Positions 1-8,834 are shown, counted from the stretch's first letter. The stretch: 60,740 nucleotides of DNA from Sphingomonas sp. (GCA_002707985.1 PAOI01000005.1:99707-160446), one strand, 5' to 3'. Program-made: numbers and translations. The notes: generated by a model not told the origin, from the sequence alone.

Positions 1-2
1 TG

Positions 3-1988
3 TGGCTGAAGAACGCCGATGTTCTGGCGCTGCTCGATCCCAAACAGGCGCCGTCGCACCGGCTTGCGAAATTCTGGGCCCTGCCGATCGCATGGATGGC
101 AATGGGGCGCGGCAAGAGCATCGAGCAGACGGTGGAGCCGGGCGCGCAGGAGGAAGTGCGCACCAAGCTGGAGCATTTCGTCCGCTCGCGATGGTTCGAA
201 CCGCCCTTTGGCGGGCGTCGCCTGCTGGAAATGCTGTTCGACGCGTTCGAAGCGATGGAGAACGGCCCGACCGGCAAGCGATTGCTGCCCGACGGACAGC
301 CGCTCGACCTGTTCGTTACCGTCACCGATTTTCGCGGACATCCCGAACGGTTGCGCCTCAACTCGCCGCCCGAGGTGATCGAAAACGAGCATCGGCTGGT
401 CTTCGGATTTTCCGACCATGGCGCTGCCGAAAATCGGCTGGGCGATTCGATCGAGCTTGCCTTCTCCGCCCGCGCCACATCGAGTTTCCCCGGTGCCTTT
501 CCGCCCGCCAAGGTGAGCGAAGTCGATGAGATGGTGGCCGATCGTGGGCTAGACTGGCCCGGTCGCGACAGTTTCCTTGAACATGTGCTGCCGCGCCAAT
601 GGGCGGATCATGCGGCGGAAAAGGCCGTGCTGATCGACGGTTCCGTGCTCGCCAATGCGCCATTCGGCCCGGCGATCGATGCGCTGCGCGAACGCCCGGC
701 GCGGCGCCAGGTCGACCGGCGTTTCGTCTATATCGATCCCACGCCCAACACCCGGTTCGATTTCTACGGCGATTCGCGCGAGAATCCTGGCTTTTTCCAG
801 ACGATCATGGGCGCACTTTCCGAATTGCCGCGCGAACAGCCGATCCGCGACAATCTGGAGGCCGTTGCCGAGCGGTCAGACCGGATCGAACGGATGCTGG
901 CGATCGTCGCGGAAATTCGTGCGGAAGTCGAAACGCAGGTCGAGGCGCTGTTCGGCTATACGCTGTTTCTGGATTATCCCACGCCCAAGCGGCTTTCGGC
1001 ATGGCGCAGCCGGTCGCAGGTCGCCGCCGCGTCACGCGCGGGATATGGCCACACTGCCTATGGCTTGCTCAAGATCGACGGCGCGGTCGATCGCATGGCC
1101 AGCCTGTTGCACACAGTCGGCGACCATCAAGGCGGCGACCGATTGCGCGAGATCCGCACGGCGCTGATGCGCTCGGTGCAGTCGCGCGGACAGAGCCGGT
1201 TCGGTGCGGGACAATCGAACGGCGCAAGTCCGGCGACTCTCGAATTTTTGCGCGAACATGATCTGGGGTTTCGCATCCGCAGGCTGCGCCTGCTCGCGCG
1301 GCGCCTCACCGAACTCGACACCGAATATCAACGCGCCGAACTCTCGCCGATGCGCACCGCCATTTACGATTCGCTGGCGGGCTATCTGGAATGCCGTCGC
1401 GCGGATCATTTTTCCCGACTTCGCGAATCGGTCCGGCGCCTTGGCGCGGGCGGAGACGCAAGCGCGCTGATCGACGACATGGCGCGGATCATGGATCTGA
1501 AGCGGCTCGATGCCGAAACCGATGCCCGGCTGTCGGAAGGGTTCAGCGCCTTATCGCGAGAGGCGCGCCGCCCGATCCTGCTCGAATATCTGGGTTTCCC
1601 CTTTTTCGACATCGCCACGCTGCCGATGCTCCATGGCGAGAATATGAACGAATACGACCCGGTCCGCGTCGACCGGATCGCGCCGGAGGACGCCGGATCG
1701 ATCCGCAAGGGCGGCGCAGAGGCGACGCTGAAAGGCATTCAGTTCAACAGCTTCGGCGCGTTTTTCAGTCGTTCGTATCGCGAGAACGACTATCTGTGGG
1801 GCCGGCTGCACGGTGCCGAGCGGATGATCGACATCGTGCTGTCCACCCTGCCCGCCGCCAGCGGTCTGGCGCACGAACGCGTGGCGCAGATCAAGCGCAG
1901 GGTGTTCCTCGCCATACTCGATGAGGAAGAGCCGCGCCTGACCGCCATTCCCAGCCTTTTTGCCGAACTGCGCGCCGAAATCGGCTGA
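3..1988 (+). CDS. Patatin-like protein (DUF3376 type), 5' end missing
   Basis: The reading frame is open from the first bases of the window, so the N-terminus, including the expected GxSxG nucleophile of patatin phospholipases, lies outside. The visible 661 codons include the second half of the catalytic dyad: Asp in LIDGSVLANAPFGPAI, around base 635, followed by YIDPTP, typical of patatin domains. The long C-terminal part, with charged helices and an LLEYLGFPFFDIATLPM segment, resembles the DUF3376 extension of alphaproteobacterial patatin-like proteins. Members are predicted acyl hydrolases, probably membrane associated; the substrate is unknown. It is followed 74 bases later by lapA on the same strand. 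The family assignment is fairly secure, while catalytic activity is inferred from the DG motif only. Confidence 0.8.
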   Translation, partial: WLKNADVLALLDPKQAPSHRLAKFWALPIAWMAMGRGKSIEQTVEPGAQEEVRTKLEHFVRSRWFEPPFGGRRLLEMLFDAFEAMENGPTGKRLLPDGQPLDLFVTVTDFRGHPERLRLNSPPEVIENEHRLVFGFSDHGAAENRLGDSIELAFSARATSSFPGAFPPAKVSEVDEMVADRGLDWPGRDSFLEHVLPRQWADHAAEKAVLIDGSVLANAPFGPAIDALRERPARRQVDRRFVYIDPTPNTRFDFYGDSRENPGFFQTIMGALSELPREQPIRDNLEAVAERSDRIERMLAIVAEIRAEVETQVEALFGYTLFLDYPTPKRLSAWRSRSQVAAASRAGYGHTAYGLLKIDGAVDRMASLLHTVGDHQGGDRLREIRTALMRSVQSRGQSRFGAGQSNGASPATLEFLREHDLGFRIRRLRLLARRLTELDTEYQRAELSPMRTAIYDSLAGYLECRRADHFSRLRESVRRLGAGGDASALIDDMARIMDLKRLDAETDARLSEGFSALSREARRPILLEYLGFPFFDIATLPMLHGENMNEYDPVRVDRIAPEDAGSIRKGGAEATLKGIQFNSFGAFFSRSYRENDYLWGRLHGAERMIDIVLSTLPAASGLAHERVAQIKRRVFLAILDEEEPRLTAIPSLFAELRAEIG

Positions 1989-2062
1989 CACTGGCAAAGC
2001 GCCGCGACCCGGCATAGAAGGTCCGCTGAAATTCGGCCCGCTCTTCCGAGGGAAGGAGAAGC

Positions 2063-2425
2063 ATGCGCTTCCTCAAAATATTGTTCTGGCTGCTGCTCGG
2101 GGGCCTGGTCGCGGCGTTCGTGATCTATAATGGCGACGAACGGATCGCGCTGCACCTCTGGGGTGGTCTGATTGCGGATTTCAGCCTGCCATTTCTGCTG
2201 ATCATCACCTTCCTGCTCGGCTTTCTGCCGATGCTGCTGGCATATCATGCCCTGCGCTGGCGGTTGCGGCAGCGGCTGGCGGGGCTCGAACGCGCGATCG
2301 CCGATTTGCGCGCGGTCAATGCGGCGCCCCCGCCGCCGCCCGAAACGCCGGAGCCGCAACCTGTCGCGCCGGCCGGCGAATTGCCGCTGGCGCCCGTCGA
2401 ATCCAGTCCGTCCGAGGAGAAATAA
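2063..2425 (+). CDS. lapA: LapA-domain inner-membrane protein
   Basis: A 120-residue protein with two hydrophobic segments (about residues 5-22 and 38-60), followed by a basic and coiled stretch and a proline/glutamate-rich tail. This is the layout of the lipopolysaccharide assembly protein A domain (DUF1049). In E. coli, LapA works with LapB to control LpxC turnover and LPS output; that role is only assumed here, and sphingomonads often carry sphingolipids in place of LPS. The start is set by a good Shine-Dalgarno sequence, GGAAGGAG, five bases upstream. The stop overlaps the pyrF start by one base (TAATG), so the two are translationally coupled, an arrangement common in sphingomonads. Confidence 0.85.
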   Translation: MRFLKILFWLLLGGLVAAFVIYNGDERIALHLWGGLIADFSLPFLLIITFLLGFLPMLLAYHALRWRLRQRLAGLERAIADLRAVNAAPPPPPETPEPQPVAPAGELPLAPVESSPSEEK

Positions 2426-3099
2426 TGCGCTCGCCCCTGTTCGTTGCACTCGACACCCCCGATCTGGAACGCGCGAAGACGATTGCCCAGCGCGTCCACG
2501 CCCATGTCGGCGGAATCAAGCTGGGGCTCGAGTTCTTCATGGCGAACGGACGGCATGGCGTGCACGAGATGGCGAAGCTCGACCTGCCGATCTTCCTCGA
2601 CCTCAAGCTGCACGACATTCCTAACACAGTGGCGAAGGCGATACAGGCGCTGCGCCCCCTGGAACCCGCGATCCTGACGGTCCATGCCGCCGGCGGCCGT
2701 GCGATGATGGAAGATGCCAAGGCGGCCGCACCGCTGGGGACCAAGGTGGTTGCGGTTACGATGCTGACCAGCCTGGACGCGAACGATCTTCAGTCGATCG
2801 GGCTCAACCCCGATCCGCATGAACAGGTCGTCCGCCTGGCCGAGCTTGCGCGTGAAGCCGGGCTCGACGGCATCGTCTGCTCGGGCGCGGAAGTGAACGC
2901 TGCGCACAAGGCATGGCCGCAGGGGTTTTTCGTCGTCCCCGGCGTACGCCCGGCGGACGGACATGTCGGCGACCAGAAGCGCGTGGTGACTCCGCGTCAG
3001 GCGCTGGACGGCGGCGCATCGATTTTGGTGGTGGGACGCCCGATCACGCAGGCGTCCGACCCCGATATTGCGGCTCGCGAAATCGAAGCCACGCTTTAA
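2425..3099 (+). CDS. pyrF: Orotidine 5'-phosphate decarboxylase
   Basis: Catalyses decarboxylation of OMP to UMP, the last step of de novo pyrimidine synthesis, in the cytosol. The 224-residue TIM-barrel shows the family signature FLDLKLHDIPNTV, holding the Asp-Lys-Asp catalytic tetrad, at about residues 55-67. It also shows VTMLTS at about 111-116 and the phosphate-binding VVPGVRP and VVGRPI loops near residues 171 and 203. Length matches the family. It starts at the ATG overlapping the lapA stop, with CCGAGGAG upstream as ribosome site. No terminator is obvious in the short gap before the opposing small gene. Confidence 0.97.
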   Translation: MRSPLFVALDTPDLERAKTIAQRVHAHVGGIKLGLEFFMANGRHGVHEMAKLDLPIFLDLKLHDIPNTVAKAIQALRPLEPAILTVHAAGGRAMMEDAKAAAPLGTKVVAVTMLTSLDANDLQSIGLNPDPHEQVVRLAELAREAGLDGIVCSGAEVNAAHKAWPQGFFVVPGVRPADGHVGDQKRVVTPRQALDGGASILVVGRPITQASDPDIAAREIEATL

Positions 3100-3151
3100 T
3101 ACCCAGTTCGATATCGCAGCGTGATTCTCGCGATGATCGTTGGAAGGCGGA

Positions 3152-3295
3152 TCAGGCGACGAGCGTATCGACCACTTCGGTGATCGCGCTGCCAACGCCA
3201 TAGCCTGCGGTCAGCACGACGACGCCGACAGCCAGAAAAACCAGTGCCATGCCGGTGCCGCTGCGACGGTCGATAAAGGCTTCCAGCTGTTCCAT
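3152..3295 (-). CDS. Small single-pass membrane protein, 47 aa
   Basis: Too short to be caught by most gene finders, but convincing. It starts at ATG 3295 with an AAGGAAG ribosome site eight bases upstream (3303-3309 on this strand) and ends at TGA 3152. The protein begins MEQLEAFIDRRSGTG and then has one hydrophobic segment, about residues 15-37 (MALVFLAVGVVVLTAGYGVG), before a short acidic tail ITEVVDTLVA. The charge pattern suggests one transmembrane helix with the N-terminus inside. No function can be assigned. It lies convergent to pyrF and divergent from trpF. Confidence 0.6.
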   Translation of the reverse strand: MEQLEAFIDRRSGTGMALVFLAVGVVVLTAGYGVGSAITEVVDTLVA

Positions 3296-3417
3296 ACGCC
3301 CCACTTCCTTCTGATGTCCGGGCTTGAACGCCCCTTTCCAGAAATGGTTGCCGGATTTTCACTTTCGTCAGGCTGAACGGATCGGGTGCCGCGCGGCACA
3401 GCGCTCCCGCCTGCCCC

Positions 3418-3446
3418 TTCTGATCAAACGCCATCCGCCCTATAGG
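3418..3446 (+). promoter_or_regulatory. Probable promoter of trpF (leaderless mRNA)
   Basis: A TATAGG hexamer at 3441-3446 ends eight bases before the trpF ATG at 3455, which puts the expected transcription start on or next to the start codon. A 17-base spacer separates it from TTCTGA at 3418-3423, only a weak match to a -35 box. No Shine-Dalgarno sequence lies in the eight bases before the ATG, as expected of a leaderless transcript. The same TATAGG plus eight bases arrangement occurs before the pseudouridine synthase gene at 12509. Confidence 0.45.
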
Positions 3447-3454
3447 CGGCGCCA

Positions 3455-4093
3455 ATGCGAGTCTCGGCCAAGATATGCGGCGTATCGACGCCCGAAGCGA
3501 TTGATGCGTCGATCAGGGGCTGCGCAAGCCATGTCGGCTTCGTCTTCTTCCCGCCCTCCCCGCGCAATGTCGGTTTCGATCGGGTCGCCGCGCTGGCCGT
3601 GCGCGTGCCCGACGGCGTTCATCGCGTCGGCGTGTTCGTGGATCCCGACGACGCGCTGCTCGACACCGCGATTGCTGCCGGGCGGCTCGATGTCCTGCAA
3701 CTGCACAAGACCGATCCGGGACGTGCCGCCGCGATCCGTTCGCGGACGGGACGCGAATTATGGGGTACGGTAGCCGTGAAGCGGCGTGAGGATCTGAACG
3801 CCGCCCAATCGTGGCGCGGCGCCGCGGATCGCATTCTCTATGATGCCAGGACCCCTGACGACGCGACGCTGCCCGGTGGCATGGGTATGCGGTTCGACTG
3901 GAAACTGTTGCAAGGATTCGCCCACCCCCTGCCCTGGCTGCTCTCGGGCGGGCTCGATGCCGGGAACGTTGCGACGGCGATCGGCATTTCGGGCGCCCTA
4001 ATGGTCGACGTCTCCTCAGGCGTCGAAAGCGCGCCGGGCGTCAAGGATGTGGACAAGATCGCGGCCTTCTGCAAAGCGGTGGAGCAATGTTGA
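3455..4093 (+). CDS. trpF: Phosphoribosylanthranilate isomerase
   Basis: Converts N-(5-phosphoribosyl)anthranilate to CdRP, step three of tryptophan synthesis. The 212-residue TIM barrel opens with VSAKICG, whose Cys (residue 8) is the general base of the family. The other landmarks are HVGFVFFPPSPRNV, which follows the usual G-F-F-x-SPR pattern, WLLSGGLDAGNV near residue 166, and MVDVSSGVES near residue 183, with the catalytic Asp and the phosphate-binding loop. trpB follows 96 bases downstream, and that gap contains an 8-bp hairpin. Transcription probably begins at its own promoter just ahead of the ATG. Confidence 0.97.
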   Translation: MRVSAKICGVSTPEAIDASIRGCASHVGFVFFPPSPRNVGFDRVAALAVRVPDGVHRVGVFVDPDDALLDTAIAAGRLDVLQLHKTDPGRAAAIRSRTGRELWGTVAVKRREDLNAAQSWRGAADRILYDARTPDDATLPGGMGMRFDWKLLQGFAHPLPWLLSGGLDAGNVATAIGISGALMVDVSSGVESAPGVKDVDKIAAFCKAVEQC

Positions 4094-4135
4094 CGCTGAC
4101 CGCCTGCACGGCCCGCCACGAGACACGATGGCGCT

Positions 4136-4159
4136 GATCGCTTTTCCATCGAAGCGATC
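4136..4159 (+). promoter_or_regulatory. Hairpin in the trpF-trpB gap
   Basis: GATCGCTT (4136-4143) and AAGCGATC (4152-4159) form a perfect 8-bp stem around an 8-base loop, 30 bases before the trpB ATG. No T tract follows and no leader peptide with Trp codons is visible, so a classical attenuator is unlikely. It could stabilise or separate the two messages. Function unknown. Confidence 0.35.
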
Positions 4160-4189
4160 CCATCTCCCTGTCTCTATCCGGAAGCCAGC

Positions 4190-5434
4190 ATGACCGAAGC
4201 CACCATCCTGCCCAATTCCCTGCGATCCTATCCCGATGCGCGCGGCCATTTCGGCCAGTTCGGCGGGCGGTTCGTCGCCGAAACGCTGATGCCGCTGATC
4301 CTCGATCTCGAACGCGAATATCGCGCGGCAAAGGCCGATCCGGCGTTTCAGGCCGAGTTCGACGATTTGCTCGAACATTTCGTCGGTCGCCCCAGCCCGC
4401 TTTATTATGCCGAGCGGCTGACCGAGCATCTGCGCGAGCAGGCGCCGGCGGGCAAAGGCCCCATAATCTATTTCAAGCGCGAAGAGCTGAATCACACCGG
4501 CGCGCACAAGATCAATAATTGCATCGGCCAGATCCTGCTCGCCCGCCGCATGGGCAAGACGCGGATCATCGCCGAAACCGGCGCGGGCCAGCATGGCGTT
4601 GCGACTGCGACAGTGGCGGCGCGATTTGGCCTGCCCTGCACCATCTTCATGGGCGCGACCGATGTCGAGCGACAGAAGCCCAATGTGTTCCGCATGAAGC
4701 TACTCGGCGCCGAGGTTGAGCCGGTGACCAGCGGCGCGCAAACGCTGAAGGATGCGATGAACGAGGCGCTGCGCGACTGGGTCGCGAACGTCCACGACAC
4801 TTTCTACATCATCGGCACTGCCGCAGGGCCCCATCCTTATCCCGAGCTGGTTCGCGATTTTCAAAGCGTGATCGGCAAGGAAGCGCGCGAACAGATATTG
4901 AAGCGCGAGGGGCGCCTGCCCGACCTTCTGGTCGCGGCAGTGGGCGGCGGATCGAACGCGATCGGCCTGTTCCACCCCTTCCTTGATGATCCCGACGTAA
5001 AGATGCTCGGCATCGAAGCGGCGGGCCATGGCATTGAAACGGGCAAGCACGCCGCCAGCCTGATGGGCGGGGCGCCGGGCATCCTCCACGGCAATCGCAC
5101 CTATCTACTCCAGGACGAAGACGGCCAGATCACCGAAGCGCATTCGATTTCGGCAGGGCTCGACTATCCCGGCATCGGCCCCGAGCATAGCTGGCTGCAC
5201 GAAAGCGGTCGTGTCGACTATGTGCCGATCACCGACCAGCAGGCACTCGACGCGTTCCAGCTCTGCTGCAAGCTCGAGGGCATCATCCCCGCGCTCGAAA
5301 GCTCGCACGCACTGGCAGCTTTGCCTGCCAAGGCAATGGAAATGAACGAGGATCAGATCATCGTCGTCAATGTCTCCGGACGCGGCGACAAGGATATCTT
5401 CACCGTCGCCGACGCGCTGGGAGTGGAGATGTGA
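4190..5434 (+). CDS. trpB: Tryptophan synthase beta chain
   Basis: The PLP-dependent subunit that condenses indole with serine to give tryptophan and forms an alpha2-beta2 complex with TrpA. It has 414 residues, the normal length. The PLP Schiff-base lysine is in HTGAHKINN (Lys about residue 107). The substrate loop ETGAGQHG follows at about 129-136, and the phosphate-binding GGGSNA is at about 251-256. A GGAAG ribosome site precedes the ATG. The stop overlaps the next gene by four bases (GTGA), but unusually that gene is not trpA. Confidence 0.98.
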   Translation: MTEATILPNSLRSYPDARGHFGQFGGRFVAETLMPLILDLEREYRAAKADPAFQAEFDDLLEHFVGRPSPLYYAERLTEHLREQAPAGKGPIIYFKREELNHTGAHKINNCIGQILLARRMGKTRIIAETGAGQHGVATATVAARFGLPCTIFMGATDVERQKPNVFRMKLLGAEVEPVTSGAQTLKDAMNEALRDWVANVHDTFYIIGTAAGPHPYPELVRDFQSVIGKEAREQILKREGRLPDLLVAAVGGGSNAIGLFHPFLDDPDVKMLGIEAAGHGIETGKHAASLMGGAPGILHGNRTYLLQDEDGQITEAHSISAGLDYPGIGPEHSWLHESGRVDYVPITDQQALDAFQLCCKLEGIIPALESSHALAALPAKAMEMNEDQIIVVNVSGRGDKDIFTVADALGVEM

Positions 5435-5778
5435 GCCAGCCGGTCTTTGTGCCTCCTCCTCAAGGCTTTTCGCTGAAGACTTATGTTGGTTGCTACGTCG
5501 GAGTGTTCCCTCGTCTAAGTGCGCTCGTTCTTTTTGGCATTGCATTGACCGGGGGAGTTTCATTCTCGGTCCAACAGTCTGGTGCTTCCTTTTTATCGGG
5601 GCTGGCAGCTTCGCTTTGGTATCTGCTTGCTGGGCTCAGTTTGAAAATGATGCTGGTGGGCGCTTTGCATGACAGGCTGTTCAATTTTCCGCGACATGGC
5701 CTGACGATCGCATTTCTAACCGTTCTGTGCATGGCGGCGGCCGCACCATTCGGATTCTACGCCTTGGGAGCAAACTAG
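5431..5778 (+). CDS. Unrecognised three-helix membrane protein between trpB and trpA
   Basis: A 115-residue protein that I do not recognise. It starts at GTG 5431, overlapping the trpB stop (GTGA), and its TAG overlaps the trpA GTG start by one base, so it is translationally coupled on both sides. Three hydrophobic segments are visible: about residues 30-48, 53-77 and 89-112. The N-terminus is hydrophilic and proline-rich, and the loop [13 protein letters not shown] lies between helices two and three. Base composition and codon choice are visibly less G+C rich than in the neighbouring trp genes, with many T-ending codons, which suggests later acquisition. The trpB and trpA flanks are intact. 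A role in tryptophan metabolism cannot be inferred from position alone. Confidence 0.7.
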   Translation: MSQPVFVPPPQGFSLKTYVGCYVGVFPRLSALVLFGIALTGGVSFSVQQSGASFLSGLAASLWYLLAGLSLKMMLVGALHDRLFNFPRHGLTIAFLTVLCMAAAAPFGFYALGAN

Positions 5779-6587
5779 TGCGCCGCCTGACCACGCAATT
5801 TGGAGTCTCTGCTGCGCAAGGTCGCGCCGCACTCGTCACCTTCGTGACTGCCGGTGATCCTACGCCCGACGCCACCGACGCGATCCTCGACGCGCTGGTT
5901 GCGGGCGGCGCGGATGTGATCGAACTCGGCATGCCGTTCACCGATCCGATGGCCGACGGCCCCGCGATTCAGGCGGCGAACCTGCGCAGCCTTGGCGCTG
6001 GCACAAAGACGAAGGACGTCCTCGCCATCGCGGCGGCATTCCGCCAGCGGCACCCGGAGTTCCCGCTCGTCCTGATGGGCTATGCCAACACAATGACGCG
6101 TCCCTCGCCCGCCGAATTCGCTGCGAAGGCGGCAGAAGCAGGCGTAGACGGCGTGATCATCGTCGATATTCCGCCTGAGGAAACCGACGAAGTCGAAGCC
6201 TTCCGCAACGCCGGGATCGACGTTATCCGCCTCGCCACGCCGACGACGGATGCAGCGCGCCTCCCCGCAGTCCTGAACGGCGCATCGGGCTTTCTCTACT
6301 ATGTTTCGGTCGCCGGGATCACCGGCATGCAACAGGCCGCGCAGGCCACGATCGAGGAGGCTGTCGCGAAGCTCAAGGCCGCTACCGACTTGCCCGTTGC
6401 CGTCGGTTTCGGCATTCGCACACCGCAACAGGCCGCCGATGTCGCGAAAGTCGCCGACGGGGTTGTCGTCGGATCGGCGATCGTCGATCTGGTGGCCGAA
6501 CATGGCGCGGATGCAGCAGAGCCGGTCCGTGCCTATATCGAATCGCTCAAGTCGGCGATTGTCGCCGCCCGAAAGGAACCCGTATGA
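5778..6587 (+). CDS. trpA: Tryptophan synthase alpha chain
   Basis: Cleaves indole-3-glycerol phosphate to indole and glyceraldehyde 3-phosphate, passing indole to TrpB. I place the start at GTG 5778, overlapping the preceding TAG. With that start the catalytic residues fall at Glu49 (VIELGMPFTDP) and Asp60 (MADGPAIQ), the same numbers as in the Salmonella enzyme, and the length is 269 residues. An upstream ATG at 5727 would add 17 residues overlapping the previous gene and is less likely. Loop six, around PPEET, and GFGIRTP at the phosphate site are present. It overlaps accD by four bases (ATGA). Confidence 0.97.
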   Translation: MRRLTTQFGVSAAQGRAALVTFVTAGDPTPDATDAILDALVAGGADVIELGMPFTDPMADGPAIQAANLRSLGAGTKTKDVLAIAAAFRQRHPEFPLVLMGYANTMTRPSPAEFAAKAAEAGVDGVIIVDIPPEETDEVEAFRNAGIDVIRLATPTTDAARLPAVLNGASGFLYYVSVAGITGMQQAAQATIEEAVAKLKAATDLPVAVGFGIRTPQQAADVAKVADGVVVGSAIVDLVAEHGADAAEPVRAYIESLKSAIVAARKEPV

Positions 6588-7450
6588 GCACCAGCCCGAC
6601 CTGGCTTGGCCGCGTCCGCAACGCGCTCGCCTATGTCACCAAGCGCGAGACGCCCGACAATCTCTGGCACAAGTGCAAGGGATGCGGGACGATGGTGTTC
6701 ACCAAGGAGCTGGAGGAAAACCTCCATGTCTGTCCGCATTGCGAACATCATGACCGGATCGGGCCGAAAGAGCGCTTCGCCATGCTGTTCGATTCGGGCG
6801 ATTATTCGCTGCTCGGTATGCCGCAGGTGGCGGAGGACCCGCTCAAATTCCGCGATTCGAAACGCTATATCGACCGGCTGAAGGCGGCGCGTGCGAGCAC
6901 CGAGGAACAGGATGCGCTGATCAATGGCAAGGGCTTCATCCTGGGCAATCCGGCAGTCGTCGGGGTTCAGGATTTCGCATTCATGGGCGGATCGATGGGT
7001 CTGGCGGTCGGCGAAGCATTTGTCGCGGGCTGCGAAGCCGCAATCGCGGCGCGCTCGCCCTACATCATCTTTGCCGCTTCGGGCGGCGCACGCATGCAGG
7101 AAGGCATTTTGAGCCTGATGCAGATGCCGCGCAGCACCGTCGCGATCCAGATGCTGCACGACGCGGGGTTGCCCTATATCGTCGTGCTCACCGATCCGAC
7201 ATCGGGCGGCGTCATGGCGGCCTATGCGATGCTGGGCGACGTCCAGATTGCCGAGCCGCGCGCGACGCTGGCGTTCACCGGTCGCCGCGTGATCGAAAAC
7301 ACGATCCGCGAAAAGCTGCCCGACGATTTCCAGACGAGCGAATATTATCGCGATCACGGGCTGGTCGACATGGTCGTTCACCGCAAGGATTTGCGTGATA
7401 CGCTCGGCCAGCTGATCGACTTGCTCGGCGCGCAAAAGGCGGCTGCCTGA
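6584..7450 (+). CDS. accD: Acetyl-CoA carboxylase carboxyltransferase, beta subunit
   Basis: Together with AccA it transfers the carboxyl group from biotin to acetyl-CoA, the committed step of fatty acid synthesis. The 288-residue protein has the N-terminal four-cysteine zinc ribbon (CKGCG at about 27-31, CPHCEHH at about 46-52) and the crotonase-like carboxyltransferase fold with FAASGGARMQEG and LTDPTSGGVMAAYAM. The start overlaps the trpA stop. Placement of accD between trpA and folC is the usual alphaproteobacterial arrangement. Confidence 0.98.
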   Translation: MSTSPTWLGRVRNALAYVTKRETPDNLWHKCKGCGTMVFTKELEENLHVCPHCEHHDRIGPKERFAMLFDSGDYSLLGMPQVAEDPLKFRDSKRYIDRLKAARASTEEQDALINGKGFILGNPAVVGVQDFAFMGGSMGLAVGEAFVAGCEAAIAARSPYIIFAASGGARMQEGILSLMQMPRSTVAIQMLHDAGLPYIVVLTDPTSGGVMAAYAMLGDVQIAEPRATLAFTGRRVIENTIREKLPDDFQTSEYYRDHGLVDMVVHRKDLRDTLGQLIDLLGAQKAAA

Positions 7451-7474
7451 CGCGCGTACCGGGCGGGGCAAATC

Positions 7475-8830
7475 GTGCCGGATCACGCGACATCCTCCGA
7501 TCCTGAGGTGCAGCGCCAGCTCGACCGGCTGATGGCGCTTTCGCCAGGTGCGGACGTGCTGGGGCTGGGGCGCATCACCGAATTGCTCGATCGGCTCGGC
7601 AATCCCCAGGAGCGGTTGCAGGCCGTTTTCCATGTCGCCGGGACCAACGGAAAAGGATCGACCTGTGCCTTCCTGCGTGCGGCGCTGGAGGCGCAGGGGC
7701 TTGCCGTCCATGTCTATTCTAGCCCGCATCTGGTCCGCTTCAACGAGCGGATTCGCATTGCAGGGACGTTGATCGAGGACGTTGCGCTGGCCGCACTGCT
7801 CGACGAAGTGCTCGATGCCGCGACACGCAACGGCAATATCGGCGCCAGCTTTTTCGAAGTCACCACGGCCGCCGCGCTGCTCGCCTTTGCCCGCACGCCT
7901 GCCGACGCTTGCGTCATCGAAGTGGGATTGGGCGGGCGGCTTGACGCCACCAATATCATCCCGCGACCAGCGGTCACCGGGATCGCGCAGCTCGGCGTCG
8001 ATCATGAGGCGTTTCTGGGCAAGTCGCCCGAGGGGATTGGAGGCGAAAAGGCCGGCATCGCACGGGCGGGCGTTCCGATGGTGACGATGCACTATCCTTC
8101 CTCCGTCGCAGCGCGCGTCGCCGAAGTGACCGAGGCCGCCGGGGCGCCATTGCATGCCGAAGGAAGCGACTGGGACTATCGCGTCGCCGACGATCACATC
8201 GTCTATTCCGACGCAAAGGGGCAGTTGCGGCTGCCCCTGCCCGCGCTTGCCGGTCCGCATCAGCCGGGCAATCTGGCGCTTGCCGTGGCGATGTTGCGGC
8301 ATCAGCAGGCGCTGGCAATCGCCGAGGATGCGCTTGCGGCGGCCGCCGCCCGGGCCCGCTGGCCCGCGCGGATGCAGCGGCTCGGCGCCGGTCCGCTGAC
8401 TGCCATGCTGCCCGATGACGTTCCGCTCTGGCTCGACGGCGGGCATAATGCAGCGGCGAGTCGGGCGATTGCCGATGCGATCGCCGGGATTGCAGCCACG
8501 CCGTCGGGGCATCGGCGCCCGATCCTGCTGATCCTCGGCATGCTCGCGAACAAGGATATGGCGGGTCTGCTCGATCCGCTGGCGCCGCTCGCCGATGGCC
8601 TGATCGCCGTGCCGGTGCCGGGCCATGCGCATCATGCGCCGGCAGAGCTGGCCCGGGCGGCACAAGGTGCCGGAATTGCCTTCACCGCCACCGCACCCGA
8701 TGTGCCCAACGCGGTACGGATGGCGAGTCACCGCTGCGATCCGCGCGGGATGCCGCCGGTCGTTCTGATTCTCGGTTCGCTCTATCTCGCCGGCGAAGTG
8801 CTCGCCGCGAATGAGGAATTGCCCGACTGA
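7475..8830 (+). CDS. folC: Bifunctional folylpolyglutamate synthase / dihydrofolate synthase
   Basis: Adds glutamate to dihydropteroate and to folates using ATP. The 451-residue protein has the Mur-ligase type P-loop GTNGKGSTCAF near residue 55, the second signature SSPHLVRFNERI near residue 90, and an LDGGHNA segment (about residue 321) at the start of the C-terminal domain. The start is GTG 7475; GGGCGGGG lies upstream as a loose ribosome site. It follows accD by 24 bases and is probably the last gene of the trp-accD transcription unit. A Fur-like box lies directly after its stop. Confidence 0.95.
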   Translation: MPDHATSSDPEVQRQLDRLMALSPGADVLGLGRITELLDRLGNPQERLQAVFHVAGTNGKGSTCAFLRAALEAQGLAVHVYSSPHLVRFNERIRIAGTLIEDVALAALLDEVLDAATRNGNIGASFFEVTTAAALLAFARTPADACVIEVGLGGRLDATNIIPRPAVTGIAQLGVDHEAFLGKSPEGIGGEKAGIARAGVPMVTMHYPSSVAARVAEVTEAAGAPLHAEGSDWDYRVADDHIVYSDAKGQLRLPLPALAGPHQPGNLALAVAMLRHQQALAIAEDALAAAAARARWPARMQRLGAGPLTAMLPDDVPLWLDGGHNAAASRAIADAIAGIAATPSGHRRPILLILGMLANKDMAGLLDPLAPLADGLIAVPVPGHAHHAPAELARAAQGAGIAFTATAPDVPNAVRMASHRCDPRGMPPVVLILGSLYLAGEVLAANEELPD

Positions 8831-8834
8831 TTAT

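Noticed and set aside
4094..4189. A classical trp attenuator
   Set aside because: No short open frame with tandem Trp codons and no T-tract terminator is present in the gap.
6533..8731. A 732-codon open frame on the minus strand across trpA, accD and folC
   Set aside because: It is a complement shadow of the high-G+C coding strand: His/Arg/Gly-rich, with no domain, and the plus-strand genes are unambiguous.
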